NCBI RefSeq assembly: GCF_004217565.1
Contig: NZ_SHLA01000001.1
Span: 1,736,001-1,800,000 of the forward strand
Source of the DNA: Zhihengliuella halotolerans
Lineage (GTDB): Bacteria > Actinomycetota > Actinomycetes > Actinomycetales > Micrococcaceae
DNA length: 64,000 nucleotides
Direction of reading: 5' to 3'
Shown: piece by piece, positions 55,470 to 64,000 of the stretch
How positions within the stretch are numbered: position 1 is the first letter of the stretch
How the letters are laid out: each line of letters starts with the position of its first letter
Translations under genes and position numbers: made by a program
Notes under the pieces: generated by a model
The model's input: the letters and a program-made list of their open reading frames with translations, nothing else
Told to the model about the DNA's origin: nothing
Database searches by the model: none

Positions 55470-56540
55470 GTGTCCAAGCGCAAGAAGGACAAGCGGCACT
55501 CGTCGTCGACCGGCAGCGAACGGCTGCTCCTGGACGTGCTGCGGCAGGCCGAGCGCGCCGGGGCCAAGGCCGGTCGCAAGACGGCCGAAAAGGCACTGAA
55601 GCGCGCGGGGGCGGCCGGTCGCGGCCGGTCGAAGGAGCTCTCGGCGGCCGCGGAGAAGACCGCCTCCGCCGCGGCACGCCTCGTGGCGCAGGAGATGATG
55701 TGCAGCGCCGCCGAGGCCGGGTCCGTGACGGATCGCTCGTCCGACGACGGTCCGCCGCCGTCGGGCGACGCGCTGCAGCGAGCGCGGAAGCTGGGACAGC
55801 ACATCCTGCGCGTGAAGCGCGTGGAGCGGCTCGGCCCGTGTATGGTCCGGGTCGTCGCCGGCGCCCCGGACCTGTCCGGATTCCGCCCCCACCGTCACAC
55901 CGACCAGTACGTCAAGGTCTATGTCGCGGATCCACAGATGGGGCTGGAGCCGCCGTACGACATGAAGGAGCTGCGCCGGCAGCTGCCGCGGGAGCAGATG
56001 CCGCGCACCCGTTCCTACACGGTTCGGTGGGTCGACCTCCACGCCGAAGAGCTGGCCATCGACTTCGCAGTGCACGGCGGGGGCGCGGGCTCGGCCTGGG
56101 CCCAGGCGGCCGAACCCGGCACCGCGTTGGTCATCTCACCGGCCAAGGGCAAATTCACGCCCGATCCTCGATCGGCGTTCCACGTCTTCGCCGCCGACGA
56201 GGCCGGGCTGCCGGCCGTCAGCTCGGCTCTGGAGTCGCTGCCGGTCGGCGCCCGCGGCGTCGCCCTGCTGGAGGCCGCCGGGGCGGACGGCGAGCTGGAC
56301 CTTCGGCACCCGCCCGGTCTGGAAATACGTTGGCTGCACCGCAACGGCGCTGCTCCCGGCACCACCGACCTGCTTGCCGACGCACTCTCCGACCTGAATC
56401 GTCCGCCCAAAGGCGGCTCGGTGATGATCCACGCCGAGCGCGGGGCGTGCAAGGCGATGGCCCGGACCGTGGCGGGCTGGGGGCTCGAGGACCGCCGCGT
56501 GCGCGTCTCGTCGTACTGGACCCTCCGCCGTCGGCGGTGA
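55470..56540 (+). CDS. Siderophore-interacting protein with N-terminal extension
   Basis: 356 residues from GTG 55470 (a longer frame from 55083 overlaps the glucosidase gene). The first ~105 residues are Lys/Arg/Ala-rich and probably helical (KRKKDKRHSSSTG, KAGRKTAEKALKRAGAAGRG). The rest is a SIP family flavoprotein: FAD-binding FRPHRHTDQYVKVY and RTRSYTVRW, then a C-terminal nucleotide-binding domain with HVFAADEAGLPAV. SIPs reduce ferric siderophores in the cytosol. The basic extension is not normal for the family and could guide membrane or partner binding. No siderophore importer lies next to it. Confidence 0.85.
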   Translation: MSKRKKDKRHSSSTGSERLLLDVLRQAERAGAKAGRKTAEKALKRAGAAGRGRSKELSAAAEKTASAAARLVAQEMMCSAAEAGSVTDRSSDDGPPPSGDALQRARKLGQHILRVKRVERLGPCMVRVVAGAPDLSGFRPHRHTDQYVKVYVADPQMGLEPPYDMKELRRQLPREQMPRTRSYTVRWVDLHAEELAIDFAVHGGGAGSAWAQAAEPGTALVISPAKGKFTPDPRSAFHVFAADEAGLPAVSSALESLPVGARGVALLEAAGADGELDLRHPPGLEIRWLHRNGAAPGTTDLLADALSDLNRPPKGGSVMIHAERGACKAMARTVAGWGLEDRRVRVSSYWTLRRRR

Positions 56541-56559
56541 GACGCGACGCGGGGTCGAG

Positions 56560-57942
56560 CTAGGCGACGTTGTTGTCGTAGTCCACGTCGCGCGTCTCGC
56601 GGGTCAGCCAGAGCGCGATGAGCGTGGCGATGGCGCCGATGCCCAGGTAGACGCCGACCAGGACGGTGTTTCCGCCGCCCGCCTGCCACAGCGCGATCGC
56701 GACGAACGAGGCCGGGGCCGCGCCGATCACGGACGCGAGGTTGTAGGCGACGGCCGAACCCGTGTAGCGGACGTTGGCCGGGAAGAGCTCGGGCAGGATC
56801 GCCGCCATCGGGCCGAAAGTGAGGCCCATCAGCGTGAAGCCGATGACAAGGCCGGCCATGGCCGCGGCGGTACCCGGGCCGAAGAAGAGCGGCCATGCAC
56901 CGCCGAACACCAGGATGCTCGTGGTGACGAGGAGGAGGAACTTGCGTCGGCCGAACTTCTCCGCGAGCGGGCCGGAGACCAAGGTGAAGATACCGAAGAA
57001 GACGACACCGATGATCAACATGGTCAGGAAGAGCGGTCGTTCGATGCCCAGGCCCGGCACGAATGCCGCCGCGTCGAACGGTTCGCCGGCCTCGGCAGCA
57101 GCGGCTGCAGCCTGCTCCGTCGTCTTGGCCGTGCCGTAGGTGAGCGTGAACGACGTCATCAGGTAGAAGAGCACGTAGGTCGCAACCATGATGAACGTGC
57201 CGGCGACGACCGGGCGCCAGTGGTGCTTGAACGTGGTGGCCAACGGCGACTTCGCGACCTTCTTCTGCTCCACGACGTTGGTGAAGGACACCGACTCGAC
57301 GAGCTTCAAGCGAACGTAGAGCCCCACGGCGACCATGACCGCCGAGAGGACGAACGGAACGCGCCAGCCCCAGTCCTGGAACTGCTCCGGAGTCAGACCC
57401 AGCTGCAGGCCGACGAACATGAGGTTCGCGATGATGAAGCCGAGCGGGGCGCCCAACTGCGGGAACGTGCCGTAGATCGCGCGTTTGCCCTTCGGCGCGT
57501 TCTCGGTGGCGAGCAACGCCGCGCCGGACCACTCGCCGCCGAGCGCGAGGCCCTGGGCGAAGCGCAAGATCACGAGCATGATGGGTGCGAGAATCACGAA
57601 GCTGCCCTGCGCCGCCGGCAGGAAACCGATGAGGAACGTCGCGATGCCCATCGTCAGCAGCGAGGCCACGAGGGTCCCCTTGCGCCCGATCTTGTCACCG
57701 AAGTGACCGAAGACGATGGAGCCGAGAGGGCGCGCAACGAAGGCGACGCCGAAGATCGCGAACGCGCTGAGGATCGCGTTGATCTCGGTGGCGTCCGGGA
57801 AGAAGAGCGCAGGAAAGACCAAAACGGACGCGGTGGCGTAGATGTAGAAGTCGTAGAACTCGATCGTTGTGCCGATCAAGCTGGCGAAGATAACGCGGCC
57901 GCGCGTGTTTTGCTTCGGCACGTTAGCGACTGGTGCTGACAC
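56560..57942 (-). CDS. MFS transporter, metabolite:H+ symporter (MHS) family
   Basis: 460 residues with 12 helices. The MHS features are the start RVIFASLIGTTIEFYDFYIYATASVL, the motif GHFGDKIGRKGTLVASLLTMG between helices 2 and 3, and FAQGLALGGEWSGAALLATENA. Members move organic acids, proline/betaine, shikimate or citrate; the substrate is unassigned. The GTG start at 57942 has AAGGA 6 nt upstream. It stands alone, convergent with the SIP gene. Confidence 0.93.
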   Translation of the reverse strand: MSAPVANVPKQNTRGRVIFASLIGTTIEFYDFYIYATASVLVFPALFFPDATEINAILSAFAIFGVAFVARPLGSIVFGHFGDKIGRKGTLVASLLTMGIATFLIGFLPAAQGSFVILAPIMLVILRFAQGLALGGEWSGAALLATENAPKGKRAIYGTFPQLGAPLGFIIANLMFVGLQLGLTPEQFQDWGWRVPFVLSAVMVAVGLYVRLKLVESVSFTNVVEQKKVAKSPLATTFKHHWRPVVAGTFIMVATYVLFYLMTSFTLTYGTAKTTEQAAAAAAEAGEPFDAAAFVPGLGIERPLFLTMLIIGVVFFGIFTLVSGPLAEKFGRRKFLLLVTTSILVFGGAWPLFFGPGTAAAMAGLVIGFTLMGLTFGPMAAILPELFPANVRYTGSAVAYNLASVIGAAPASFVAIALWQAGGGNTVLVGVYLGIGAIATLIALWLTRETRDVDYDNNVA

Positions 57943-58095
57943 GGTATTTCCTTCTCTCGTGGTGCAGTGAATGCTTCTGCGGCGATCAGGACCAATATCC
58001 TAGGCAACTAATGCCACATTCTGGACCGTACATCCACATAGTGGACACCCCGCGGCGACGCGCCGTGTCCTGCGTCACACCGCCGGGCATGACGA

Positions 58096-58128
58096 CGGCC
58101 CGCCCACCCGGCGTGGGTGGACGGGCCG
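58096..58128 (-). terminator. Hairpin after the quinone reductase gene
   Basis: A 14-bp inverted repeat (arms 58096-58109 and 58115-58128, one mismatch that can form G-U) with a 5-nt loop begins 43 nt past the lpdA stop. It also separates the gene from the MHS transporter. Confidence 0.65.
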
Positions 58129-58170
58129 CTGCGGCCCCCGGACGCAACGCGGCGCCAGGGGGTGCACCCT

Positions 58171-59571
58171 CTAAAGGTGCACGTGAAGGCGGCGTCCCGC
58201 CTCGGAAATCGATCCGGCCAGCGACGGGTAGACGGTGAACGTCTCAGCGAGATCGTCCACGTGCAGGCGCTTGCGCACGGCGAGGCCGATCGGGAAAATC
58301 AGCTCGGAGGCTCGCGGTGCGACGACGACGCCACCGATGACCGTGCCCGAGCCCTTGCGCGCGAGGATCTTCACGAAGCCCTCCTGCACGTTCATCATCT
58401 TCGCGCGGGCGTTGGTCGCCAGGTTCAGCTTGATGATGTCGGCCTGATACTTGCCCTCGGCGACTTCCTGCTCGGAGACGCCGACGGTGGCGATCTCCGG
58501 GGAGGTGAAGATGTTGGCCGAGACCTCAGTGAGTTTGAGCGGCTTCACGGCGTCGCCGAGCAGGTGCGCCATCGCGATGCGTCCCTGCATGGCCGCGACC
58601 GAGGCCAGGGCGAAGACGCCCGTGCAGTCACCGGCGGCGTAGACGTTCGGCGCGGTCGTGCGGGAGACGCCGTCGACCTTAATGTGGCCCGCGTCGGTGA
58701 GTTGCACGCCGGCCTCTTCGAGACCGATGTCGGCCGTGTTCGGGATGCCGCCGACGGCGACGAGGCAGTGGCTGCCCTCGAGGACCTCACCGGAGGACAG
58801 GGTCACCTTGACGACGTCTCCGTCGCGGTCCACCGCCTCGGCACGCACGCGGGATTTCACCGTGATGCCGTTGCGCTCGAACGCGGTCTCGAGCACGTTC
58901 GCCGCGTCGGCGTCCTCGCCGGGGAGGACGCGGTCGCGCGAGGAGACCAGGGTGACCTTGGTGCCGAGCAGGTTGTAGGCGGAGGCGAACTCGGCACCCG
59001 TGACACCCGAACCGACCACGATCAGATGCTCCGGGATCTCCTGCAGGTGGTAGATCTGCGTCCAGTTGAAGATCCGCTCGCCGTCCGGTTTGGCCGTCGG
59101 CAGCTCCCGGGGGTGCGCGCCCACGGCCAGCAGGAGGGCGTCGGCCTCAATGGTCTGGACTCCGCCGTCGTCCGCGGTGACCTCAACCGTGCGGTTGTCG
59201 AGCAGGCGGCCGGCGCCCGGCAGAACCTTCACGCCGGCGCGCTCGAGCCCGGCGTGGATGTCGTCGGACTGGCTGCGGGCCAGACTGAGCAGCCGCTCGT
59301 TGACGAGGCCGAGATCCGCCGTCGCCTCGTCGGCCCCGACCCGCACGCCGAAGTCGACGGCGGTGCCGACGCGGCGCATGGCGTCCGCGGTCGCGATCAG
59401 GGTCTTGGAGGGAACGACGTCGGTCAGAACCGCGGAGCCGCCCATGCCCTGGCGCTCGACGACGGTCACGTTGGCACCGAGCTGCGCGGCCACCATGGCG
59501 GCCTCGTAGCCGCCGGGGCCGCCGCCGAGGATGACGAGGCGGGTGTTGATCAGAGTATGCGATGAGGTCAC
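58171..59571 (-). CDS. lpdA: NAD(P)H-quinone dehydrogenase (LpdA type)
   Basis: 466 residues from GTG 59571. FAD motif GGGPGGYEAAMVAAQLGANVTVVE, NAD motif VVGSGVTGAEFASAYNLLG (about residue 185), VAVGGIPNTADIGLE, and the dimerisation domain ending LSQAGR-like SISEAGRRLHVHL. The redox Cys pair of lipoamide dehydrogenase (GGTCLNxGCIPSK) is absent: the segment reads GMGGSAVLTDVVPSKTLI. This fits the actinobacterial LpdA/Rv3303c group, which reduces quinones and helps resist oxidative stress rather than acting on lipoamide. GAGAAT ends 6 nt before the GTG. Confidence 0.9.
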   Translation of the reverse strand: MTSSHTLINTRLVILGGGPGGYEAAMVAAQLGANVTVVERQGMGGSAVLTDVVPSKTLIATADAMRRVGTAVDFGVRVGADEATADLGLVNERLLSLARSQSDDIHAGLERAGVKVLPGAGRLLDNRTVEVTADDGGVQTIEADALLLAVGAHPRELPTAKPDGERIFNWTQIYHLQEIPEHLIVVGSGVTGAEFASAYNLLGTKVTLVSSRDRVLPGEDADAANVLETAFERNGITVKSRVRAEAVDRDGDVVKVTLSSGEVLEGSHCLVAVGGIPNTADIGLEEAGVQLTDAGHIKVDGVSRTTAPNVYAAGDCTGVFALASVAAMQGRIAMAHLLGDAVKPLKLTEVSANIFTSPEIATVGVSEQEVAEGKYQADIIKLNLATNARAKMMNVQEGFVKILARKGSGTVIGGVVVAPRASELIFPIGLAVRKRLHVDDLAETFTVYPSLAGSISEAGRRLHVHL

Positions 59572-59686
59572 GCGGCCATTCTCCCCCAGAGCCGCCCCGG
59601 TTGCACGCCGATCGAGGTGAAAAGCGGCACATTTCCTGTCCCGAGCCCACGTGCCGAAGCCCCTCATTGCGGGTAGGTTAGGGCTC

Positions 59687-60496
59687 GTGAGTGAAAATCT
59701 TGAGGACCCCTTTGACCTCGCGGCCCGCGCCGCGGCCGCCATCGCCGAGCAGACCGGCGTCGAATCGCATGACATCGCCCTCGTCCTGGGCTCCGGCTGG
59801 GGCGGCGCGGCCGACCTGCTAGGCGAGACGACCCACACCCTCGACGCTTCGACCCTGCCCGGGTTCCATGCACCGGCGGTCGTCGGCCACGTCGGGACCA
59901 TCCGCTCGATCCTGACCGGCGACGGCAAGCGGCTGCTCATCCTCGGCGCGCGCACCCACTACTACGAGGGCCGCGGCGTGCGCGCCGTCGTGCACGGCGT
60001 CCGCACGGCCGCAGCCGCCGGCTGCGCGAGTCTCGTGCTGACCAATGGCTGCGGCGGGCTGAACCCGGCCTGGGCCCCCGGGACTCCCGTCCTCATCAGC
60101 GACCACATCAACCTCACCGCGTCGTCCCCCCTCGAGGGTGCCACGTTCGTGGACCTGACGGACCTCTACTCTCCGCGGCTGCGCGCGATCGCCCGCGAGG
60201 TCGACCCGAGCCTCGACGAGGGCGTGTACGCCCAGTTCACGGGCCCGCACTACGAGACCCCGGCCGAGGTCCGCTACGCGAAGGCCATCGGCGCCGACCT
60301 CGTCGGCATGTCGACGGCCCTCGAGGCCATCGCCGCGCGCCACGCCGGCCTGGAGGTCTTCGGCATCTCGCTCGTGACCAACCTCGCCGCGGGCATCAGC
60401 GACGCACCGCTCAGCCACGAAGAGGTCCTCGAGGCGGGGCAGGCAGCCGGGCCGCGGATCTCGAAGCTGCTGGCCAGCATCGTCGAGCGAGCCTAG
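59687..60496 (+). CDS. Purine-nucleoside phosphorylase
   Basis: 269 residues from GTG 59687. The trimeric PNP pattern is clear: ALVLGSGWGG phosphate site, HVGTIRSILTGDGKRLLILGARTHYYEG, VLTNGCGGLNP and YAQFTGPHYETPAEVRYAKAIGADLVGMSTALEAIAARHAG. It splits purine nucleosides with phosphate into base and pentose 1-phosphate. TAGGTT ends 7 nt before the GTG, so a leaderless mRNA is likely. The mutase follows 8 nt downstream and deoC after that, forming a nucleoside salvage operon. Confidence 0.95.
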   Translation: MSENLEDPFDLAARAAAAIAEQTGVESHDIALVLGSGWGGAADLLGETTHTLDASTLPGFHAPAVVGHVGTIRSILTGDGKRLLILGARTHYYEGRGVRAVVHGVRTAAAAGCASLVLTNGCGGLNPAWAPGTPVLISDHINLTASSPLEGATFVDLTDLYSPRLRAIAREVDPSLDEGVYAQFTGPHYETPAEVRYAKAIGADLVGMSTALEAIAARHAGLEVFGISLVTNLAAGISDAPLSHEEVLEAGQAAGPRISKLLASIVERA

Positions 60497-60504
60497 GGGC
60501 GGAC

Positions 60505-62268
60505 ATGAGCGCCTCCAACGACGCCCGCACCTACCCGCCCGTGGATCTGGTCGCCGAAGCCCGCCGCTGGATCGGGGAAGACCCTGACAGCACGACGGCG
60601 GCAGATCTCGCCCGGGTGCTCGAGGCCGCCGAGGCCGGCGACGCCGCCGCCCGGGCAGACCTGACGTCCCGCTTTGCCACGACCCTCGCCTTCGGCACCG
60701 CCGGCCTGCGCGCCGAACTCGGTGCCGGGCCGAACCGCATGAACCGGGTTGTTGTCCGCCGCACCGCGGCCGGACTGGCCGCGCACCTGCTCGGCATTGC
60801 CGCCGGCGCCTACGCCCCGCGCGCCGTGATCGGCTACGACGCTCGGCACAACTCGGACGTCTTCGCCGAGGAGACCGCGGCGATCTTCACCGCCGCGGGG
60901 ATCGACGCGTTCCTGCTGCCCTCGGCCCTGCCCACGCCCGTGCTGGCTTACGCGGTCCGAGCGCTCGACGCCGAAGCGGGCGTGATGGTCACCGCGAGCC
61001 ACAATCCGCCCCGGGACAACGGCTACAAGGTCTACCTCGGCGGGCGCGCGGTCGACGACGCCGGCCGCGGCGCGCAGATCGTCGCACCCGCCGACGCGGC
61101 GATCGCCGCGAAGATCGACTACGACGGCCCGCTGGCGGCCATCCAGCTCGCGGACGACGGATGGACGGTGCTGCCGGAGTCGATCGCCGACGAGTACGCG
61201 GGCGCCGTCGTCGCCCTCTCCCCCGCCACCGAGGCCAACCGCGCCGAGCGTTCGGCGACGAGTATCGTGCTCACGTCGCTGCACGGCGTCGGCTCCGCGA
61301 CGATGCTGGGTGTCTTCGACCGTGCCGGATTCTCCCACGTCACCCCCGTGATCGAGCAGGCCGAACCAGACCCGGACTTCCCGACGGTCGCCTTCCCGAA
61401 CCCGGAGGAGCCGGGGGCCATGGACCTGGCTCTCGCGACCGCGGAGCGCGTGGGCGCCGACCTCGTGATCGCCAACGACCCGGACGCCGACCGCTGCGCC
61501 GCCGCGGTTGACGTCCCGGGCTCCGGGTGGCGGATGCTGCGCGGGGACGAGGTCGGTGCGCTGCTCGGCTCGCACGTCGCCTCGGGCATCGCCTCTGGCC
61601 TCGCCGCGGGCAACGACGACGGCGCAGCAGCGCCGGTGTTCGCGAACTCGATCGTCTCCTCGCGCCTGCTCGGCCGTATCGCAGCAGCGCACGGGATCGA
61701 GCATCACGAGACACTGACCGGGTTCAAGTGGATCTCCCGAGTCCCGCGCCTGACCTTCGGGTACGAGGAGGCGCTCGGCTACTGCGTCGCCCCGGACCTG
61801 GCGCGCGACAAGGACGGGATGTCCGCCGCGCTCGTGCTCGCCGACCTGGCCGCCTCGCTCAAGGCCTCCGGCGGGTCGCTTCCGCAGCGGCTGGACGAGC
61901 TCGCCGTCGAGCACGGCCTCTTCGCGACCGACCAGCTCTCGGTCCGCGTCGACTCCCTGGCCCGGCTCGGAGAGATGATGGCGCGCCTGCGCGCGGCGCC
62001 GCCGTCGTCGCTGGCCGGATCCCCGATCACCCGGGCGCAGGACCTGGGCACGGGTGGGGACCTGCCGCCGACCGACGCGCTGCTGTATGTCAGCGGGGAC
62101 GACTCGCGCGTGATCGTGCGCCCGTCCGGGACGGAACCCAAGCTCAAGGCCTACCTCGAAGTGGTGGAACCGGTCGCCTCCGTGCCCGACCTGCCCGCCG
62201 CCCGCGAGCGGGCCGGCGAACGGCTCGCCGCCGTGAAGAACGATATTGCCGCAGCGCTCAACGCGTGA
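60505..62268 (+). CDS. Alpha-D-phosphohexomutase-family enzyme (probable phosphopentomutase)
   Basis: 587 residues with the four mutase domains: active-site Ser in [14 protein letters not shown] (about residue 160), metal loop [13 protein letters not shown], sugar loop [22 protein letters not shown] and phosphate loop [14 protein letters not shown]. The superfamily includes phosphoglucomutase, phosphomannomutase and, in this ~580-residue branch, phosphopentomutase. Flanking PNP and deoC genes suggest conversion of deoxyribose or ribose 1-phosphate to the 5-phosphate. Spacing to PNP is 8 nt; deoC begins 31 nt after the stop. Confidence 0.9.
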   Translation: MSASNDARTYPPVDLVAEARRWIGEDPDSTTAADLARVLEAAEAGDAAARADLTSRFATTLAFGTAGLRAELGAGPNRMNRVVVRRTAAGLAAHLLGIAAGAYAPRAVIGYDARHNSDVFAEETAAIFTAAGIDAFLLPSALPTPVLAYAVRALDAEAGVMVTASHNPPRDNGYKVYLGGRAVDDAGRGAQIVAPADAAIAAKIDYDGPLAAIQLADDGWTVLPESIADEYAGAVVALSPATEANRAERSATSIVLTSLHGVGSATMLGVFDRAGFSHVTPVIEQAEPDPDFPTVAFPNPEEPGAMDLALATAERVGADLVIANDPDADRCAAAVDVPGSGWRMLRGDEVGALLGSHVASGIASGLAAGNDDGAAAPVFANSIVSSRLLGRIAAAHGIEHHETLTGFKWISRVPRLTFGYEEALGYCVAPDLARDKDGMSAALVLADLAASLKASGGSLPQRLDELAVEHGLFATDQLSVRVDSLARLGEMMARLRAAPPSSLAGSPITRAQDLGTGGDLPPTDALLYVSGDDSRVIVRPSGTEPKLKAYLEVVEPVASVPDLPAARERAGERLAAVKNDIAAALNA

Positions 62269-62299
62269 GCCCCGGCCACGAACCCCTTTGAAAGGAACC

Positions 62300-62971
62300 A
62301 TGACGAACATCGCCAGCTACATCGACCACACGCTCCTGAAGCAGGACGCGACTGAAGAGGACGTCCTGAAGGTGGCCGCCGAGGCCAAAGAGTACCGCTT
62401 CAAATCCGTCTGCGTGAACCCCGTGTGGGTGCCCGCGGTGGCGCGCGCGCTGAGCGGCTCAGACGTCCTGACCTGCTCCGTGATCGGCTTCCCGTTCGGC
62501 GCCACCCTGACCTCCGTCAAGGCCTTCGAGGCGGCGGAGGCCATCAAGGCCGGCGCCGACGAGATCGACATGGTGATCGACATCGCCGCCGCGAAGCGCG
62601 GCGACGAGGAAGCGCTGGTCGCCGACATCCGCGCGGTCGCCGAGGCCGTGCACGCCGGCGGCGCGATCCTCAAGGTCATCATCGAGACCGCCATGCTCAC
62701 GGACGAGGCGAAGGTCCTGGCCTGCCGGGCTTCGGTGGCGGCCGGCGCCGATTTCGTCAAGACGTCGACCGGATTCGGCGGCGGCGGCGCGACGGTCGAG
62801 GACGTGCGGCTCATGCGCGAGACGGTCGGCCCGGATCTCGGCGTCAAGGCCTCCGGCGGCGTCCGGTCGCTCGAGGACGCGCAGGCGTTCATCGAGGCCG
62901 GCGCAACGCGGCTCGGGGCGAGCTCCGGAGTTGCTATTGTAGAGGGCGAACAATCTTCGGCCGCCTACTAG
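62300..62971 (+). CDS. deoC: Deoxyribose-phosphate aldolase
   Basis: 223 residues from ATG 62300 (AAAGGAACC in front); a longer frame from 62246 overlaps the mutase. Class I aldolase motifs are [35 protein letters not shown] and the Schiff-base Lys in [18 protein letters not shown]. It cleaves deoxyribose 5-phosphate into glyceraldehyde 3-phosphate and acetaldehyde, completing the pathway started by PNP and the mutase. Normal length, all catalytic residues present. Confidence 0.96.
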   Translation: MTNIASYIDHTLLKQDATEEDVLKVAAEAKEYRFKSVCVNPVWVPAVARALSGSDVLTCSVIGFPFGATLTSVKAFEAAEAIKAGADEIDMVIDIAAAKRGDEEALVADIRAVAEAVHAGGAILKVIIETAMLTDEAKVLACRASVAAGADFVKTSTGFGGGGATVEDVRLMRETVGPDLGVKASGGVRSLEDAQAFIEAGATRLGASSGVAIVEGEQSSAAY

Positions 62972-63033
62972 GCGACCGCACAGGTCGGCGCCCACCCGGA
63001 TGGACGGGGTCGGGCCATACAAGGAGCGTGACA

Positions 63034-63276
63034 GTGTACTCGGACGGCAAGAACAAGGCCTACTCGGGCCAGGGAAACCACGGTTCGAACGTCGCCGCAT
63101 TCGTGGTGATGTTCGCGTTGTTCCTCGGGTCCCTCTACTCCCTGAGCTTCTGGACGCTGGAGAACGCCTGGCTCCCGGGCATCGCCTGCCTGGTCCTGGC
63201 CACGGCCGCCTTCCTGATCCCGCAGGGCATCATGGGTCGCTCCGAGATCAAGGCCGAGCAGCAGGAACAGCGCTAA
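63034..63276 (+). CDS. Small two-helix membrane protein
   Basis: 80 residues from GTG 63034 with AAGGAG 7 nt upstream; the long frame running upstream is only the deoC shadow. A polar start (YSDGKNKAYSGQGNHGSN) precedes two membrane helices (about residues 21-40 and 46-65) and a charged tail (RSEIKAEQQEQ). No family is recognised beyond its resemblance to small conserved actinobacterial proteins. It begins 62 nt after deoC. Confidence 0.8.
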   Translation: MYSDGKNKAYSGQGNHGSNVAAFVVMFALFLGSLYSLSFWTLENAWLPGIACLVLATAAFLIPQGIMGRSEIKAEQQEQR

Positions 63277-63375
63277 CGCGTCTTCTGTTGCGCCCGGCAC
63301 ATCAGGTGTGCCTACTGTAGGGGCGACACGGTTGCAGTTCGCGCCGTTGACCCGCTAGGTCTTTAGGAGGCCACC

Positions 63376-63645
63376 ATGCGCATTCTGACCTTTCTTGCCG
63401 GCGCCGCCCTGGGGTACGTGCTGGGCGCACGGGCAGGTCGCGAGAAGTACGAGGCCATCCGAGACAAGGCCTCCGAGCTGTGGGACGATCCACGCACGCA
63501 GGAGCAGGTCTCGCGCGTGACGTCCGCCGTCGAGGAGAAGGCCCCGCAGGTCGCCTCCTACGTCAAGGAGAAGTCTCCTCAAGTCGCCGAGAAGGTCCGC
63601 GAAGCGGCGTCGAAGGTCTCCAAGCACGACAACGGCACCGCCTAG
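63376..63645 (+). CDS. YtxH-like small protein
   Basis: 89 residues. An N-terminal glycine-rich helix (LTFLAGAALGYVLGARAGREKYEAIRDK) is followed by an amphipathic helical tail with heptad-like KEKSPQVAEKVREAASKV. A textbook TAGGAGG site lies 5 nt before the ATG. YtxH-like proteins are stress-linked and membrane-associated; exact function is unknown. Confidence 0.8.
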   Translation: MRILTFLAGAALGYVLGARAGREKYEAIRDKASELWDDPRTQEQVSRVTSAVEEKAPQVASYVKEKSPQVAEKVREAASKVSKHDNGTA

Positions 63646-63662
63646 AAACAATGTCTGACTTT

Positions 63663-63690
63663 GGGGTCCGCGATTGACATCGCGGGCCCC
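63663..63690 (+). terminator. Hairpin after the YtxH-like gene
   Basis: A 12-bp inverted repeat (arms 63663-63674 and 63679-63690, one G-T pair) with a 4-nt loop, followed by TTCGGCGTT. It lies 17 nt past the stop and 91 nt before the next gene. Confidence 0.7.
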
Positions 63691-63781
63691 TTCGGCGTTA
63701 ACACGCTCCCCCTTTCCCCGTTCCGGCCATAGACTGGAGGCAGGCCCGCGAACCCGGGTCCGTGTGAGGAAGGGGAACATT

Positions 63782-64000
63782 GTGACATCGTCCGCACAGC
63801 CTGAGGAGCACCACGCGTCCGAGAATTACGACGCCGGCTACGAACAGGCCACCGACGGTCCCTTCAAGGCGGCCGGCCGCTGGTTCGCGGGCATCGCCGA
63901 CGCGTTCCTCGGCGGGGACGGCTCGGACGCGCTGGGCGCGACCGTCGTCGTCCGACGCATCGACAACGACGCCGAAGTCCTGCGCGTGACCGGCAACAAT
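63782..64000 (+). CDS. Protein of unknown function, C-terminus beyond the right edge
   Basis: The frame opens at GTG 63782, with AAGGGGA about 5 nt upstream, and stays open to the end of the window (73 codons, no stop). The visible part begins with an acidic, polar stretch, then FKAAGRWFAGIADAFLGGDGSDALGATVVVRRIDNDAEVLRVTG. No domain is recognised in this fragment. Confidence 0.7.
   Translation, partial: MTSSAQPEEHHASENYDAGYEQATDGPFKAAGRWFAGIADAFLGGDGSDALGATVVVRRIDNDAEVLRVTGNN

Noticed and set aside
58033-58045. TCCACATAGTGGA inverted repeat upstream of the MHS transporter
   Set aside because: Only 5-bp arms; short palindromes like this are expected by chance and no second copy was seen.
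60493-62310. A 605-codon minus-strand open frame
   Set aside because: It mirrors the phosphosugar mutase gene and has no recognisable motif.
63311-63321. CCTACTGTAGG palindrome as a third acc-type operator
   Set aside because: The half-sites point the opposite way (CCTAC-GTAGG rather than GTAGG-CCTAC) and the spacing differs, so it does not match the acc motif.

Overview
The window is high-GC actinobacterial chromosome, most likely from the family Micrococcaceae (Arthrobacter-like). The support is actinobacterial acyl-CoA carboxylase parts (a biotin carboxylase/BCCP fusion, a separate beta subunit and a tiny epsilon subunit), an Arthrobacter-type NAD+-dependent LigA, a PknB/PP2C/FHA cluster, an LpdA-type quinone reductase, GatCAB, and many starts that look leaderless. 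No rRNA, tRNA, CRISPR or insertion sequence was recognised.

Layout. 1-2730: a lower-GC DUF4240 gene running off the left edge, an APH-fold kinase and a small anchored protein. 2990-6351: gatCAB. 6468-9000: a membrane-anchored mycoredoxin-like protein and a two-gene ABC exporter. 9095-11191: hipB-hipA plus an orphan maltokinase-cap-like gene. 11323-14369: a monophosphatase and ligA. 14399-31582: a 17-kb minus-strand operon encoding a 2054-residue surface protein, MoxR ATPase, DUF58 protein, transglutaminase-like membrane protein, RDD-FHA protein, PP2C phosphatase, FHA protein, PknB-type kinase and an FHA/winged-helix protein. 31770-35567: nucleotide cyclase, PH-domain protein, BirA and a short-chain dehydrogenase. 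35802-37684: accD and accE. 37769-45366: DUF885 peptidase, dicarboxylate symporter, and TetR with an MmpL-type exporter. 45427-48948: maf, a decayed DUF559/AbiEi-like pseudogene and the biotin carboxylase/BCCP gene. 49010-55374: ROK repressor diverging from a sugar ABC importer and a GH13 glucosidase. 55470-59571: siderophore-interacting reductase, MHS-family transporter and LpdA. 59687-62971: purine nucleoside phosphorylase, phosphosugar mutase and deoC. 63034-64000: small membrane proteins and a gene leaving the right edge.

How it works together. The long operon couples a Ser/Thr kinase and its phosphatase to three FHA phosphothreonine readers and to an envelope module (MoxR, DUF58, a transglutaminase-like protein and a giant Ig/Fn3 protein). 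The transglutaminase-like protein keeps the His and Asp of the triad, but Asp499 sits where the catalytic Cys should be, so it looks like a pseudoenzyme. Acyl-CoA carboxylase is split over two loci 12 kb apart; both carry the same TTGTAG-N4-CCTACA palindrome about 100-120 bp before the start codon, which suggests one regulator for both. BirA, which biotinylates the carrier, lies next to accD. PNP, the mutase and DeoC form a nucleoside salvage set. The ROK repressor, importer and glucosidase form an alpha-glucoside unit with no ATPase of its own.

At 13 transcription-unit starts a -10-like hexamer ends 6 or 7 bases before the start codon. This is the architecture of leaderless transcripts, and I used it to choose several starts.
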